From an uncultured Tolumonas sp. (GTDB taxonomy: Bacteria > Pseudomonadota > Gammaproteobacteria > Enterobacterales > Aeromonadaceae), in contig CALMKU010000180.1 in NCBI GenBank assembly GCA_937866945.1, positions 1 to 39,235 on the forward strand: a DNA stretch of 39,235 nt, written 5' to 3'. Positions 8,117 through 16,654 of this stretch are shown here, piece after piece (position 1 is the stretch's first letter; each line of letters opens with the position of its first letter). Under the pieces are notes generated by a model, which saw nothing but the letters and a program-made list of their open reading frames with translations, was not told the origin of the DNA and did no database searches. Position numbers and translations under genes: made by a program.

Positions 8117-8875
8117 TTAGATGGAAGCGATAAACCACGGGTTCAGAATATCTGCTTTGCTGTAACGCAGCGGTTGCCCTGCCAGTGTTTCCACTTTACC
8201 ACCTGCACCTTCCAATACCGCCTGCGCGGCAGCAGTGTCCCACTCACAAGTTGGACCTAAACGCGGATACAGATCAGCTTTGCCTTCCGCCAGTAGACAA
8301 AACTTCAGCGAGCTACCCACTGATACCAGCTCATGTTCACCCAGCTTTTCAAGATATTCCACTGTCTCCGCATTCACATGTGAACGACTGCCCACGACAC
8401 GCAACAGCGCATTGTCTGATTTAGTGGTTCCTGATAAAGCGTGAACTCCGCTTTCATCTTCCAGCCAGCAGCCATACTCTTTTCCGCCCCAATACAATTT
8501 ATTCTGTACAGGTACACCCACAGCACCAAATACCGCGATGCCATCAATGATCAGTGCAATATTGACGGTAAACTCGCCATTCCGTTTGATGAATTCTTTC
8601 GTACCATCTAACGGATCAACCAGCCAATAGATCGGTAATGTCGTGCGTTTTGTCTTCACAGTGTCATCCGATTCTTCAGAGACCACTTGCCACTCAGGTG
8701 TTAGCTGTTGAAGCTCTCGTTCAATCAATTGATGCGATGCTTTATCGGCTTGCGTTAAGGGCGATTCATCCGCTTTAACTGTCAGCTCCACCGGCTCATC
8801 ATAGACAGATAAAATAGCCTGTCCGGCGTCTTTCACGATCTGTAATACCGCAGCAATTAATTCATCATTCAACAT
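8117..8875 (-). CDS. cysQ: 3'(2'),5'-bisphosphate nucleotidase CysQ
   Basis: CysQ dephosphorylates PAP (adenosine 3',5'-bisphosphate) to AMP, clearing the by-product of sulfate assimilation. This 252-residue protein has the lithium-sensitive phosphatase signatures: WLVDPLDGTKEF (metal-binding Asp residues) and CEWDTAAAQAVLEGAGG near the C-terminus. The ATG at 8875 (MLNDELIAAV) is chosen over an in-frame TTG at 8890 because GGGGA lies about 8 bases upstream of it. It is a single gene, divergent from the comEA-like gene. Confidence 0.94.
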   Translation of the reverse strand: MLNDELIAAVLQIVKDAGQAILSVYDEPVELTVKADESPLTQADKASHQLIERELQQLTPEWQVVSEESDDTVKTKRTTLPIYWLVDPLDGTKEFIKRNGEFTVNIALIIDGIAVFGAVGVPVQNKLYWGGKEYGCWLEDESGVHALSGTTKSDNALLRVVGSRSHVNAETVEYLEKLGEHELVSVGSSLKFCLLAEGKADLYPRLGPTCEWDTAAAQAVLEGAGGKVETLAGQPLRYSKADILNPWFIASI

Positions 8876-9032
8876 ATTTTTATTCCCCAATTTATCTGCC
8901 GACAGTTTACCTGATGATGTCCGATAGATTTAGATCATTGCGTACTGACTTATAGCCAATGCTGCCATAACTGGCAGTATGCACTGCCCGACTTCTGTTT
9001 GATGATGAATTCATCACCTCAGGAGAGACCCT

Positions 9033-9425
9033 ATGTTCAAAAAAGCTATTTTTACCTTACTGCTGTCCGGTTTACCGTTTGTCGCAAACATGGCACTGGC
9101 AGTAGAAAATCAAATTTCAGAATTCAGTGACAGCGCTATCGTCATCGGCGATCAAACACCGATAGATTTAAATAGCGCAACGGCAGAGCAATTAATGACC
9201 CTTAAAGGGATCGGCAAAAAGAAAGCGCAAGCAATCATCACTTACCGTGAAAAACATCATGGCTTTCAACGCATTGAAGAGCTTGAACAAGTCAAAGGTA
9301 TTGGCCCCAAATTACTCAGCAGTAATCTGGCTCGATTAAGCATCAATAACATAGTACAACCCGCTAATTTTTCAGCAGAAACACAAATGCCACTGAACAG
9401 AACCCCTTATATGACACCAGAATAA
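9033..9425 (+). CDS. ComEA-like helix-hairpin-helix DNA-binding protein
   Basis: The 130-residue protein has a signal peptide (FKKAIFTLLLSGLPFVANMALA) and then a tandem helix-hairpin-helix domain: IDLNSATAEQLMTLKGIGKKKAQAI and IEELEQVKGIGPKLL. This is the ComEA/YbaV architecture of a small periplasmic DNA-binding protein. In naturally transformable bacteria ComEA pulls incoming DNA into the periplasm. Many gammaproteobacteria carry such a gene without proven competence, so the role here is open. AGGAGAG gives a clear ribosome site, and a 14-base palindrome (9003-9016) lies just upstream. A tail of about 25 residues after the HhH unit is unassigned. Confidence 0.88.
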   Translation: MFKKAIFTLLLSGLPFVANMALAVENQISEFSDSAIVIGDQTPIDLNSATAEQLMTLKGIGKKKAQAIITYREKHHGFQRIEELEQVKGIGPKLLSSNLARLSINNIVQPANFSAETQMPLNRTPYMTPE

Positions 9426-9515
9426 TCCAACTATGGCCATTCGAAATTGATCTACCAAAGGATAGGAAGTCGGTTATGATAGCGCCAGCTTGTCTGTATA
9501 TTACAAGGACTAACA

Positions 9516-10430
9516 ATGAGCACCACCCAATTTGCAGTTCGTAAAGCGATATTACCTGTAGCGGGTCTGGGTACCCGTATGTTGCCAGCCACTAAAGCCA
9601 TTCCAAAAGAAATGCTGCCAGTGGTTGACCGTCCACTGATTGAATATGTGGTGCGTGAAGCAATTGCTGCCGGTATTAAAGAAATCGTGCTGGTCACGCA
9701 TTCCAGTAAAAACTCTATCGAAAACCATTTCGATAAAAGTTTTGAATTAGAAGCGACACTGGAAAAGCGTGTTAAGCGTCAGTTGCTGGCTGAAATTCAG
9801 AATATCTGCCCGAAAGATGTCACTATCATGCACATCCGCCAAGGCGAAGCCAAAGGCTTGGGCCATGCGATCCTGTGTGCACACCCACTGGTTGGCGACC
9901 AACCATTTGTGGTATTGCTGCCTGACGTGCTGATTGATGAAGCCTCTTGCGATCTGAAAACAGATAACTTGTCTGACATGGTGAAACAGTTTGGTGAAAC
10001 CGGCGTCAGCCAGATCATGGTTGAACCAGTCGCCAAAGAAACCGTCGATCAATATGGTATTGCCGATGTAAACGGCGAAACACTGACTCCTGGTGTTTCA
10101 CTGCCAATCAGTGAAATCGTGGAAAAACCAGCGGTTGATAAAGCGCCTTCTAATCTGGCAGTAGTAGGTCGTTACGTCCTGTCTGCTGACATCTGGCCTC
10201 TGCTGGAAAAAACTCCGTTGGGCGCAGGTGATGAAATTCAGCTGACCGATGCCATCGCTATGTTGATGGAAAAACAGCCAGTAAATGCCTATATGATGAA
10301 AGGCAAAAGCCACGACTGTGGTGGCAAATTAGGCTATATGAAAGCCAATGTGGAATATGCACTGCGTCATAAATCACTGAAAAATGATTTCAAGGCTTAC
10401 CTGAAAGAATTAGTTAAAACGCTGGATTAA
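9516..10430 (+). CDS. galU: UTP-glucose-1-phosphate uridylyltransferase
   Basis: GalU (304 residues) makes UDP-glucose from UTP and glucose 1-phosphate, feeding LPS core, capsule, osmoprotectant and galactose pathways. The nucleotide-binding signature [24 protein letters not shown] opens the protein, followed by DRPLIEYVV and, further on, VEKP and [17 protein letters not shown] precedes the ATG. It is monocistronic, ended by a strong hairpin at 10439-10471. Its neighbour rssB is also adjacent to galU in E. coli, though here the two are convergent. Confidence 0.97.
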   Translation: MSTTQFAVRKAILPVAGLGTRMLPATKAIPKEMLPVVDRPLIEYVVREAIAAGIKEIVLVTHSSKNSIENHFDKSFELEATLEKRVKRQLLAEIQNICPKDVTIMHIRQGEAKGLGHAILCAHPLVGDQPFVVLLPDVLIDEASCDLKTDNLSDMVKQFGETGVSQIMVEPVAKETVDQYGIADVNGETLTPGVSLPISEIVEKPAVDKAPSNLAVVGRYVLSADIWPLLEKTPLGAGDEIQLTDAIAMLMEKQPVNAYMMKGKSHDCGGKLGYMKANVEYALRHKSLKNDFKAYLKELVKTLD

Positions 10431-10438
10431 AAACTTAG

Positions 10439-10471
10439 AGGGGCAGTGTTAACTGCCCCTGTCTTTCTTTT
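10439..10471. terminator. Terminator between galU and rssB
   Basis: A perfect 9-bp stem AGGGGCAGT/ACTGCCCCT (10439-10447 and 10452-10460) with a GTTA loop is followed by GTCTTTCTTTT. On the minus strand the upstream side is also A/T rich, so it may serve both convergent genes. Confidence 0.85.
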
Positions 10472-10483
10472 CTATTAGATCAA

Positions 10484-11467
10484 TTACCCTCTGGCAATTT
10501 TCAACATCAGATTATTTTCAGCCTCGCCCTGCACCTGCATTTCAAACGGATAACTGATCACTTTGTTAAAATTGTGATATTCCACTTCTGGTAATAGCCC
10601 CAACGATAGATTAGCGGCTTTTTTTAACCAATGCGGAAAACTCAACCCGGCATTGGCGAAATGAACCACTTCGGCGTCATCAGACAGCAGTAATACTGAA
10701 CAGTTAATGTTGCACAGGATACCCGATTGGCAGATATGCCAGTTCAGATAACTCAACACATTGCGTGGCGAATCAAAGATGTTATTCTCATTTTGCTGAT
10801 ATTGACGGTACGGTGGATCTAATAAAAATTTAATCATAGCGGCAACAAATGCCACATCCAGCATCTCTGCATACAGTTCAACAATTACAACCATCAGTGC
10901 ATTATCGACCGAGTAAAATTCCGCATATAACAACGGAGTAGTTGAACTGTAGTCAATGCGCCATTGCCCTAACATTATCGGAGATGTCTTTTTTTGCATC
11001 ATGTGCATGAGTTTGGTTGCGGTGTAGTCATCTTTACGCAACACAGCCCGGTGATGCTGTAATTCCTGATAATGATCGCCCGGTTCAGCATTCGATAAAC
11101 ATTGTTCTATCGCTTCGGTGACCACATTCCAATCGGTGATCGGTTTAAGCAGATAATCGCAAGCACCCTCTCGCAATGCTTGCGTCACATCATCAAAACG
11201 AGCAACCCCAGAAATGACAATAACCGGAATAGTGGGATATCGCTGATGAATGATGGTGATAACCTGATGACCAGTCATGCCCGGCATATGCAAGTCACAA
11301 AGCACGACATCAGGTTGAAACATGGCAACACAAGCCAAACCTTCAGAGCCGTTTTTACTCTCCATCAACAGGTAGTTTTTACTACGTAGATAAGCGCCTA
11401 GCGTCATCCGAAACACTGCTTCATCTTCAATTAGTAATATTTTTTGCTGACTGGTCCCATGAACCAT
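10484..11467 (-). CDS. rssB: Two-component response regulator RssB, sigma-S proteolysis adaptor
   Basis: RssB delivers the stationary-phase sigma factor RpoS to ClpXP. From the ATG at 11467 the protein is 327 residues (E. coli 337) and begins MVHGTSQQKILLIEDE. This places the receiver Asp at residue 58 (DVVLCDLHMPGM) and the receiver Lys at 108 (LLKPI), the same numbers as E. coli RssB. A degenerate PP2C-like phosphatase domain forms the C-terminal half. A longer in-frame start at 11536 lacks a good ribosome site, whereas CGGGA precedes 11467. Adjacency to galU supports the orthology. The C-terminal half is more diverged than the receiver. Confidence 0.85.
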   Translation of the reverse strand: MVHGTSQQKILLIEDEAVFRMTLGAYLRSKNYLLMESKNGSEGLACVAMFQPDVVLCDLHMPGMTGHQVITIIHQRYPTIPVIVISGVARFDDVTQALREGACDYLLKPITDWNVVTEAIEQCLSNAEPGDHYQELQHHRAVLRKDDYTATKLMHMMQKKTSPIMLGQWRIDYSSTTPLLYAEFYSVDNALMVVIVELYAEMLDVAFVAAMIKFLLDPPYRQYQQNENNIFDSPRNVLSYLNWHICQSGILCNINCSVLLLSDDAEVVHFANAGLSFPHWLKKAANLSLGLLPEVEYHNFNKVISYPFEMQVQGEAENNLMLKIARG

Positions 11468-11670
11468 GGTGTCATCCCGAATCTCGGCTTTATGAATAGC
11501 GTAGCTAACATCCTCGCTGAGTGAAAGTTGACTCATTTTTAAATTTTTACAACTTCACAGAATTGACTATTTTATCCATGGATTTGCTAACCTGTACTAT
11601 CGCCAGATATTCGTTTGTCTTCATCAGCATAAATCAGAGATAATGGGCCAATACATCAGGAATAATGACG

Positions 11671-12354
11671 ATGTCGCCACAAGAATTCTTATTACTAAAC
11701 CAACCTCGTCTTAGTCATCCGGCCCGAAGTCTGTACTGTCTGCATTTACGGCGCATGGCGACACAACAACAACCGGTGTTGATCAATTATCCTGAACTTG
11801 GCCGTGCACTGGCGGTTGAAGATCCACAAATTATTGGTGGTTTCAGCTATCAGGTCACTGCTCGCCAGCTCACTCAGTTATTTGATGAATTGGGGCAAGC
11901 TGGCTTGATCCAGCTACCAGCAATAGCTACATCATCAGAACATTATCACCAACAATATGTCACTCTCCCTTTGCTGGCATCACAGGCTGCACCGTTGGCA
12001 CAACCCGCTTTTGCTATGCATACCGAATGGCAGCCTGATCATCAATTTGTGGGGATCTGCCAATTATGTGGTTTAATCGACCCGCATTATGATGAAGAAG
12101 AACGTGGTGAATTTATTGCCTATTGGCTTGGCAGACCGGAACGCTTTGCCACACAACATCAGTGGATGATGAAATTTGTCAAAATGCTGAAAAGCCGTCG
12201 TTATCAACGCAAGCAAACCGACACGATTGGTTATCAACAAACGACTGTCGCGGCTACAGCACAAAATATAAGTAATGAGCCCAGCCAACGAGCATTAGAG
12301 ATGATTGCTCACGCACAGCAACTGAAACAACAGCAAGGGGAAGATCATGAGTGA
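11671..12354 (+). CDS. dnaT: DnaT-like primosomal protein
   Basis: The 227-residue protein has a C-terminal DnaT DNA-binding-type domain. It starts at FAMHTEWQPDHQFVGICQLCGL and runs through EEERGEFIAYWLGRPE to HQWMMKFVKMLKSRRYQR, the tryptophan-rich layout of DnaT. In E. coli DnaT links PriA/PriB-bound forks to DnaC during replication restart. The N-terminal half (a winged-helix-like segment, ALAVEDPQIIGGFSYQVTARQLTQL) is less familiar. The gene overlaps dnaC by 8 bases, which supports the assignment. The start is 11671 (AGGA 9 bases upstream) or 11665, two codons earlier. The C-terminal tail is glutamine-rich. Confidence 0.78.
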   Translation: MSPQEFLLLNQPRLSHPARSLYCLHLRRMATQQQPVLINYPELGRALAVEDPQIIGGFSYQVTARQLTQLFDELGQAGLIQLPAIATSSEHYHQQYVTLPLLASQAAPLAQPAFAMHTEWQPDHQFVGICQLCGLIDPHYDEEERGEFIAYWLGRPERFATQHQWMMKFVKMLKSRRYQRKQTDTIGYQQTTVAATAQNISNEPSQRALEMIAHAQQLKQQQGEDHE

Positions 12355-13171
12355 GCACAATGATCCATTAAAAGAGAATCAAGAAGAGTTGCCTCGTGTC
12401 GATTCCAGTGATGATCAAACGAAACAACAAATTAATTCCCTGCTGACTCGCTTACAACGTATTCGTCGTTCTCATGTTCCGGTCCCTGAATATAACTATG
12501 AACAACTGCGCGCTGAATATGAAAAACAGGCTAATTCTGACGTACAAAAGCTGCAACAAGAGACGCGGTTACAGCGCATCCAAAATTTGATCGCGCAGGC
12601 TGATTTAAACCCCGATTGGTTATTTGAAAAAATGGATCATGAAGATCCAGTTTTGGGCTATGCCATTCAGACCGCACAGTCGTTTATCAGCGGCTTTGAA
12701 CACTGGGAACAAAATGGCGGCAGTTGCATTTTGATCTACGGCGATTACGGCAGCGGTAAATCGACTCTTGCAGGTGCTATCGCACATGAATTGATTGCCC
12801 AACGTCAAAAATCAGTCATTTTCCAACAATGGGCTTCGATCATTGATCGTCTGTTCTTTGCCGTTATTGAAGATCAGGATGAACGCAACCGTTATCGCCG
12901 AGCGCTGGAAGAAGTGGATCTGCTGATTATTGATGAAATCGGGGCGAATAAAACCCGTATGGTGGAAAGTCAAAGCAGCTTCCTTGGCCATCTGCTGCGT
13001 CGCCGCCGGAATTTGTCGAAGAGCGTGATCCTGATTACCAATCATAATCCAGCGTCATTACATCAGGCGGTGGGCGATTTCTGCTTTGAAGCAATTAAAG
13101 CATTTAACCCAGTTGATATTCATCTGACAGGCCCAAGTCGCCGGCCTCGGATCGGCAATTATGGCGGCTAA
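12347..13171 (+). CDS. dnaC: DnaC-type helicase-loading ATPase
   Basis: This 274-residue AAA+ protein has a Walker A motif, GDYGSGKST (residues 132-140), a Walker B motif, LLIIDE (192-197), and a sensor-type ITNHN. These are the marks of the DnaC/IstB family. DnaC loads the DnaB helicase onto DNA. It is longer than E. coli DnaC (245) because of a charged, glutamine-rich N-terminal stretch of about 30 residues. Overlap with the dnaT-like gene makes a helicase loader more likely than a transposon IstB, and no transposase is nearby. GGGGAAG precedes the start. The hairpin at 13163-13178 covers its stop codon. Confidence 0.85.
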   Translation: MSEHNDPLKENQEELPRVDSSDDQTKQQINSLLTRLQRIRRSHVPVPEYNYEQLRAEYEKQANSDVQKLQQETRLQRIQNLIAQADLNPDWLFEKMDHEDPVLGYAIQTAQSFISGFEHWEQNGGSCILIYGDYGSGKSTLAGAIAHELIAQRQKSVIFQQWASIIDRLFFAVIEDQDERNRYRRALEEVDLLIIDEIGANKTRMVESQSSFLGHLLRRRRNLSKSVILITNHNPASLHQAVGDFCFEAIKAFNPVDIHLTGPSRRPRIGNYGG

Positions 13172-13184
13172 TGCCGCCGATTTC
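13163..13184. terminator. Hairpin at the dnaC stop codon, probable terminator
   Basis: A GGCGGC/GCCGCC stem (13163-13168 and 13173-13178) with a TAAT loop that contains the dnaC stop codon is followed by GATTTCG. The stem is short and the T tract poor, so it is a weak candidate. It lies between convergent dnaC and ubiI. Confidence 0.5.
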
Positions 13185-13201
13185 GTGATACGCAGAGAAA
13201 T

Positions 13202-14392
13202 TTAACGCGCCGACACGGGCAATTCTTCACTCACACCTAAGGCTTGAGCCAGCAAAGGTTTCATCAGCGGCATACTGTGTGCTGCCAGCCGCATACCGGC
13301 ACCGCGGACTAATTTTTTCAATGGATGGTCGCCGCTGAATAGTTGTTTAAAACCTTCCATCGTGGCCAACCACTGCACGGCTTCCGCTTTACGCCAGCGT
13401 TCATAACGACGCAAGGTCATCACATCATCTAACGGGATCTGCTGTTTGATCGACTGCAACAAAGTGTCCGCCAATGCTGCAGCATCCATCAAACCGAGAT
13501 TAACGCCCTGCCCCGCTAATGGATGAATAGTATGAGCAGCATCGCCCATTAAGACCAAACGGGATTGTATCTGTTGCCGCGCATAGCGAGCCTTTAATGG
13601 GCACAACACGCGAGCACTGACCAATTCACAAACACCGAGTCGCACATCAAACGCGGCCGCTAATCGATGGTTAAACTCATCCTCAGTACAGGAGGCTAAA
13701 TCTTCTGCCTGTAGTGATGGTAATGACCAGACGATAGAACATAGATTCTCCTGCCATAGCGGCAAAAAGGCTAACGGCCCTTGTGGGGTAAAGATCTGCC
13801 GGGCAATATTCTGATGGGGCTCGGCTGTACGAATGGTCGCCACCAATGCAGTGTGTTGATAATCCCAACTGGTGACCGGGATTCTGAATTGCTGACGTAA
13901 CCATGAATTGGCGCCATCAGCCGCGACAATCAGACGACTGAACAGCATTTGCTGATTATCGAGTAACACTACAACGCCTTGCTCATTTTCTGAGACAGAT
14001 TGTATTTGTGCCGGGCAAAACAACTCGACAGTTGAATCTTGTAACGTTGTTAATAATGCTTGTTGGATGACATTATTTTCAACGATATGGCCTAAATGTG
14101 GTTGCTGAAACTGGCTGGCGTCAAGCTCGAAATGGGCAAAACTGTCTTTTTCCCAAACTGACATACCAGTAAAAATCGCTTTCCGTGCTAGCAAAGGCCA
14201 GGCACCGGTTCGGGTCAGAAAACGCTCACAGGCCAAATTGATCGCACTAACTCGGGTCGAAGGTTCTAGCGTCATGGCTTCCGGTAACTTTTGGTCAATG
14301 ACCGCAATTCGTAAGCCACTCTCCCGTAAAGCAGAGGCCAATGCCAAACCAACCATGCCTGCGCCAACAATAACCAGATCCAGCATCTTCAT
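13202..14392 (-). CDS. ubiI: Ubiquinone biosynthesis hydroxylase UbiI (VisC), C5 hydroxylase
   Basis: The 396-residue FAD monooxygenase adds the C5 hydroxyl during aerobic ubiquinone synthesis. It has the N-terminal dinucleotide fold VIVGAGMVGLALA, the central ADGANSWLRQQF and the FAD ribityl site GDAAHTIHPLAGQGVNLGLMDA. VSAINLA, GHIVENNVI and SWDYQHTALVATI match E. coli VisC/UbiI closely and set it apart from UbiH and UbiF. The start overlaps the ubiH stop as ATGA, so the pair is co-translated. A second in-frame ATG follows two codons later (14386). Confidence 0.95.
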   Translation of the reverse strand: MKMLDLVIVGAGMVGLALASALRESGLRIAVIDQKLPEAMTLEPSTRVSAINLACERFLTRTGAWPLLARKAIFTGMSVWEKDSFAHFELDASQFQQPHLGHIVENNVIQQALLTTLQDSTVELFCPAQIQSVSENEQGVVVLLDNQQMLFSRLIVAADGANSWLRQQFRIPVTSWDYQHTALVATIRTAEPHQNIARQIFTPQGPLAFLPLWQENLCSIVWSLPSLQAEDLASCTEDEFNHRLAAAFDVRLGVCELVSARVLCPLKARYARQQIQSRLVLMGDAAHTIHPLAGQGVNLGLMDAAALADTLLQSIKQQIPLDDVMTLRRYERWRKAEAVQWLATMEGFKQLFSGDHPLKKLVRGAGMRLAAHSMPLMKPLLAQALGVSEELPVSAR

Positions 14393-15588
14393 GATTTATA
14401 TCCTAACGCTTGTTGTACCAGTGCATTTTTTAATGCCGGAATATGATTCATTAGCAACAATCCTGACTGACGAGCGATCAGCAGCGGTAAGGCCGGTTCA
14501 GCAAATAACGAGGCCAGCGAAGAGGTAAACCAGATCGTGCATTGCTGATCATCTTTACGTCGCTGTCGATATTTTTGTAACACTGCATAAGCACCGGGAT
14601 CGGTAATCTGCTGCAAACAATCGCGCAGCGCCATAATATCGCGCATCGCCAGATTAAAGCCTTGCCCAGCCACCGGATGTAATTGCTGGGCAGCATTTCC
14701 CAGCAATACCACCCGATGATGTGTCGATTGTGTCAGATAACGCAATGATAATGGATAAACAGCCCGGGCACCGCTATGCACAAAACGCCCGGCTCTGAAG
14801 CCAAACGCTTGTTGCAACTGACGGGTAAACTCGGTTTCAGTCAGCTGCATAACTTGTTGTGCATTTTCATACGATTGACACCAAACAACCGAATACGTTT
14901 GTTCACCTAACGGTAATAACGCCAATGGGCCATGTGGCGTGAACCGCTCCCACGCCCGTGCGGCTACTGCTTGCTCTGTTTGTAAAGTGGTGATGATCGC
15001 GCTTTGCTGAAAATCATGCTGCGCTACCGGTAAATTTAACTGTGCCTGCAATATTGATTGCGCACCATCAGCGCCCACCAGCAGCCGAGTTGTAATCTGT
15101 TCACCCGAAGACAGCGTCAACGTGACCGAATCTGCCGATTGCACACAGGCAGTCAGTTTAGCTGGGCAAAAATGACTGACATTGGCATATAGTGCCAACT
15201 GCTCATACAATCGTTGGCCTGCTATCGATAGTTCAAGAACATAACCAAGAGCTGGTTGCTGAAACTCTTCGGCGCTCAGCGTCACCCGCCCGGCATGACC
15301 TTGTTCTGAAACATGAATATGACGAATTGCATGTGCAGTTGGCTGCCATGACGACCATAACTCCAGTTGCTGTAGAGCTTCAACACTACCGGCAGCCAAT
15401 GCTATCGCCCGGCCATCAAACCCAGGATGCGCTGGTTGCGGTTGGTGCGCCTCGATCAGCGCTATTCGCCAAGGGCGACCAGCCGGTGCCAGTTGCGCCA
15501 GCGCAATTGCCAACGTGGCGCCTGTCATGCCACCACCAGCAATCACAACATCATAATCGGTCGGAATCGTCACGCTATGCTCGATCAA
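14389..15588 (-). CDS. ubiH: 2-octaprenyl-6-methoxyphenol hydroxylase UbiH
   Basis: The 399-residue FAD hydroxylase acts at C1 in ubiquinone synthesis. It shows VIAGGGMTGATLAIALA, HPGFDGRAIALAAGSVEAL (diagnostic of UbiH), GADGAQSIL and GNAAQQLHPVAGQGFNLAMRD. The first codon is TTG at 15588, overlapping the ygfB TGA as TTGA. A GTG at 15573 is an alternative. In E. coli pepP lies between ygfB and ubiH, but here there is no room for it. It is the middle gene of a ygfB-ubiH-ubiI operon. Confidence 0.94.
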   Translation of the reverse strand: MIEHSVTIPTDYDVVIAGGGMTGATLAIALAQLAPAGRPWRIALIEAHQPQPAHPGFDGRAIALAAGSVEALQQLELWSSWQPTAHAIRHIHVSEQGHAGRVTLSAEEFQQPALGYVLELSIAGQRLYEQLALYANVSHFCPAKLTACVQSADSVTLTLSSGEQITTRLLVGADGAQSILQAQLNLPVAQHDFQQSAIITTLQTEQAVAARAWERFTPHGPLALLPLGEQTYSVVWCQSYENAQQVMQLTETEFTRQLQQAFGFRAGRFVHSGARAVYPLSLRYLTQSTHHRVVLLGNAAQQLHPVAGQGFNLAMRDIMALRDCLQQITDPGAYAVLQKYRQRRKDDQQCTIWFTSSLASLFAEPALPLLIARQSGLLLMNHIPALKNALVQQALGYKS

Positions 15589-16151
15589 TGTAATGTAGGG
15601 CTAGCTTCAATCTGAGGCAGCGTTTTGCCAAATTCTTCGAACGCTAACATGGCGCCCAGCTTCACGTGTTCATATAACACAAAGTAAGAGGCTTCATTTT
15701 CTTCGTCTTCTTCAAATTCATCATCCAGTTGCGAGATATTGCTAAAATCACCAATCATCTCCTGCAACTCTTCCGAAGCACGATTTAATTCTTGCTGCAT
15801 GACAGCGAAACCAGCCAGAAATGCCTGCACCCATTCACTGATCGACTGCAGACGCTCGTCTAACGGGCAATCTTCATCAGGCACTAACAATTCCAGACCA
15901 GTTTGTTGATTCAACGCCGTCTGAGTCGTGATGAATAATTGTTCCAACCAACTCCGGACTGCCGATGGCATTGGCAGTCCATCATTTACCAGAGAATTAA
16001 ACTCAGTCAGCCATTGTTTACCGGTAGCATCCACACCACCGCACAACAGACCACAAAGAATGCCATGTAACTCTGCAGGAGAGGCCATGACATCGTGCTG
16101 TTCTAACAGCTGTTCTGCCTGAGCATATTCCTGAAAAATGTTATTATTCAT
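15585..16151 (-). CDS. ygfB: UPF0149 family protein YgfB
   Basis: The 188-residue acidic protein has the YgfB/UPF0149 layout: PAELHGILCGLLCGGVDATG near the N-terminus, WVQAFLAGFAVMQ, a very acidic EFEEDEENEAS stretch and a C-terminal PTLH shared with E. coli YgfB. The molecular role is not settled; a YgfB homologue in Pseudomonas has been tied to gene regulation and beta-lactam resistance. The start at 16151 (MNNNIFQEY) puts PAELHG at the E. coli distance; MVYRMNNN at 16163 is possible. It lies divergent from zapA, as in E. coli. Confidence 0.92.
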   Translation of the reverse strand: MNNNIFQEYAQAEQLLEQHDVMASPAELHGILCGLLCGGVDATGKQWLTEFNSLVNDGLPMPSAVRSWLEQLFITTQTALNQQTGLELLVPDEDCPLDERLQSISEWVQAFLAGFAVMQQELNRASEELQEMIGDFSNISQLDDEFEEDEENEASYFVLYEHVKLGAMLAFEEFGKTLPQIEASPTLH

Positions 16152-16245
16152 ACGATAAACCATAGAGAAAAAGTGACGGTCAAAAGAAACAACCTTAGGA
16201 TGCCTGATCCTAACATTCACAGCCGGTCGTCACCAGTGAGAACGC

Positions 16246-16274
16246 TTGCAAGTTCTGGATCCCGGTTATATAGT
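16246..16274 (+). promoter_or_regulatory. Candidate promoter of zapA-ssrS-ygfA
   Basis: TTGCAA (16246-16251) and TATAGT (16269-16274) are separated by 17 bases, a good sigma-70 match about 45 bases before the zapA start. This is inference from sequence alone; 6S RNA probably also has its own promoter inside zapA. Confidence 0.4.
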
Positions 16275-16320
16275 CGGCCGTTATTCACTGTATTTAACTG
16301 GCGCAGAACGAATTATCAAC

Positions 16321-16647
16321 ATGACAGAGCCTTTGGAATCCGTAGAAATTAATGTGCTGGGACGCGCGTACCGGGTCTCTTGTCAGTCAGACCAATATCA
16401 GTTGTTACGACAGGCCGCACAAAAACTAGACGACGCGCTGGGCGACTTACGTATTCGGGCTCGTGGTAGCAGTAATGAACAGCTAGCTATTATGGTAGCT
16501 TTGAACCTGAGTCACGAATTATTACTTGAAAAAAACCGCATTCAGCAATATTCTGAAAGTATGGAACGACGCATCAGACAGCTTAACGATGTTATTCAGG
16601 ACGCCCTGAAAGAGCAGAGTAAATTGTCGATAGATGATTGTAACTGA
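16321..16647 (+). CDS. zapA: Cell division protein ZapA
   Basis: ZapA (108 residues; E. coli 109) bundles FtsZ filaments at midcell. The N-terminal domain is seen in VEINVLGRAYRVSCQSDQ and LRQAAQKLDDAL, and the C-terminal half (ALNLSHELLLEK to QDALKEQSKLS) is the dimerising coiled coil. The ATG at 16321 is chosen because MTEPLESVEINVLG is the family N-terminus; the ORF stays open for 25 more codons upstream but these are not conserved. zapA, 6S RNA and ygfA in this order is the standard gammaproteobacterial arrangement. Confidence 0.95.
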   Translation: MTEPLESVEINVLGRAYRVSCQSDQYQLLRQAAQKLDDALGDLRIRARGSSNEQLAIMVALNLSHELLLEKNRIQQYSESMERRIRQLNDVIQDALKEQSKLSIDDCN

Positions 16648-16654
16648 AAGAAAA

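Noticed and set aside
12347..13171. dnaC as the IstB ATPase of an IS21-type element
   Set aside because: No IstA transposase, terminal inverted repeats or target duplication is visible, and the gene overlaps a DnaT-like gene.
15192..15593. Plus-strand open frame of 133 codons opposite ubiH
   Set aside because: It lies within the conserved ubiH coding region and has no recognisable domain or ribosome site.
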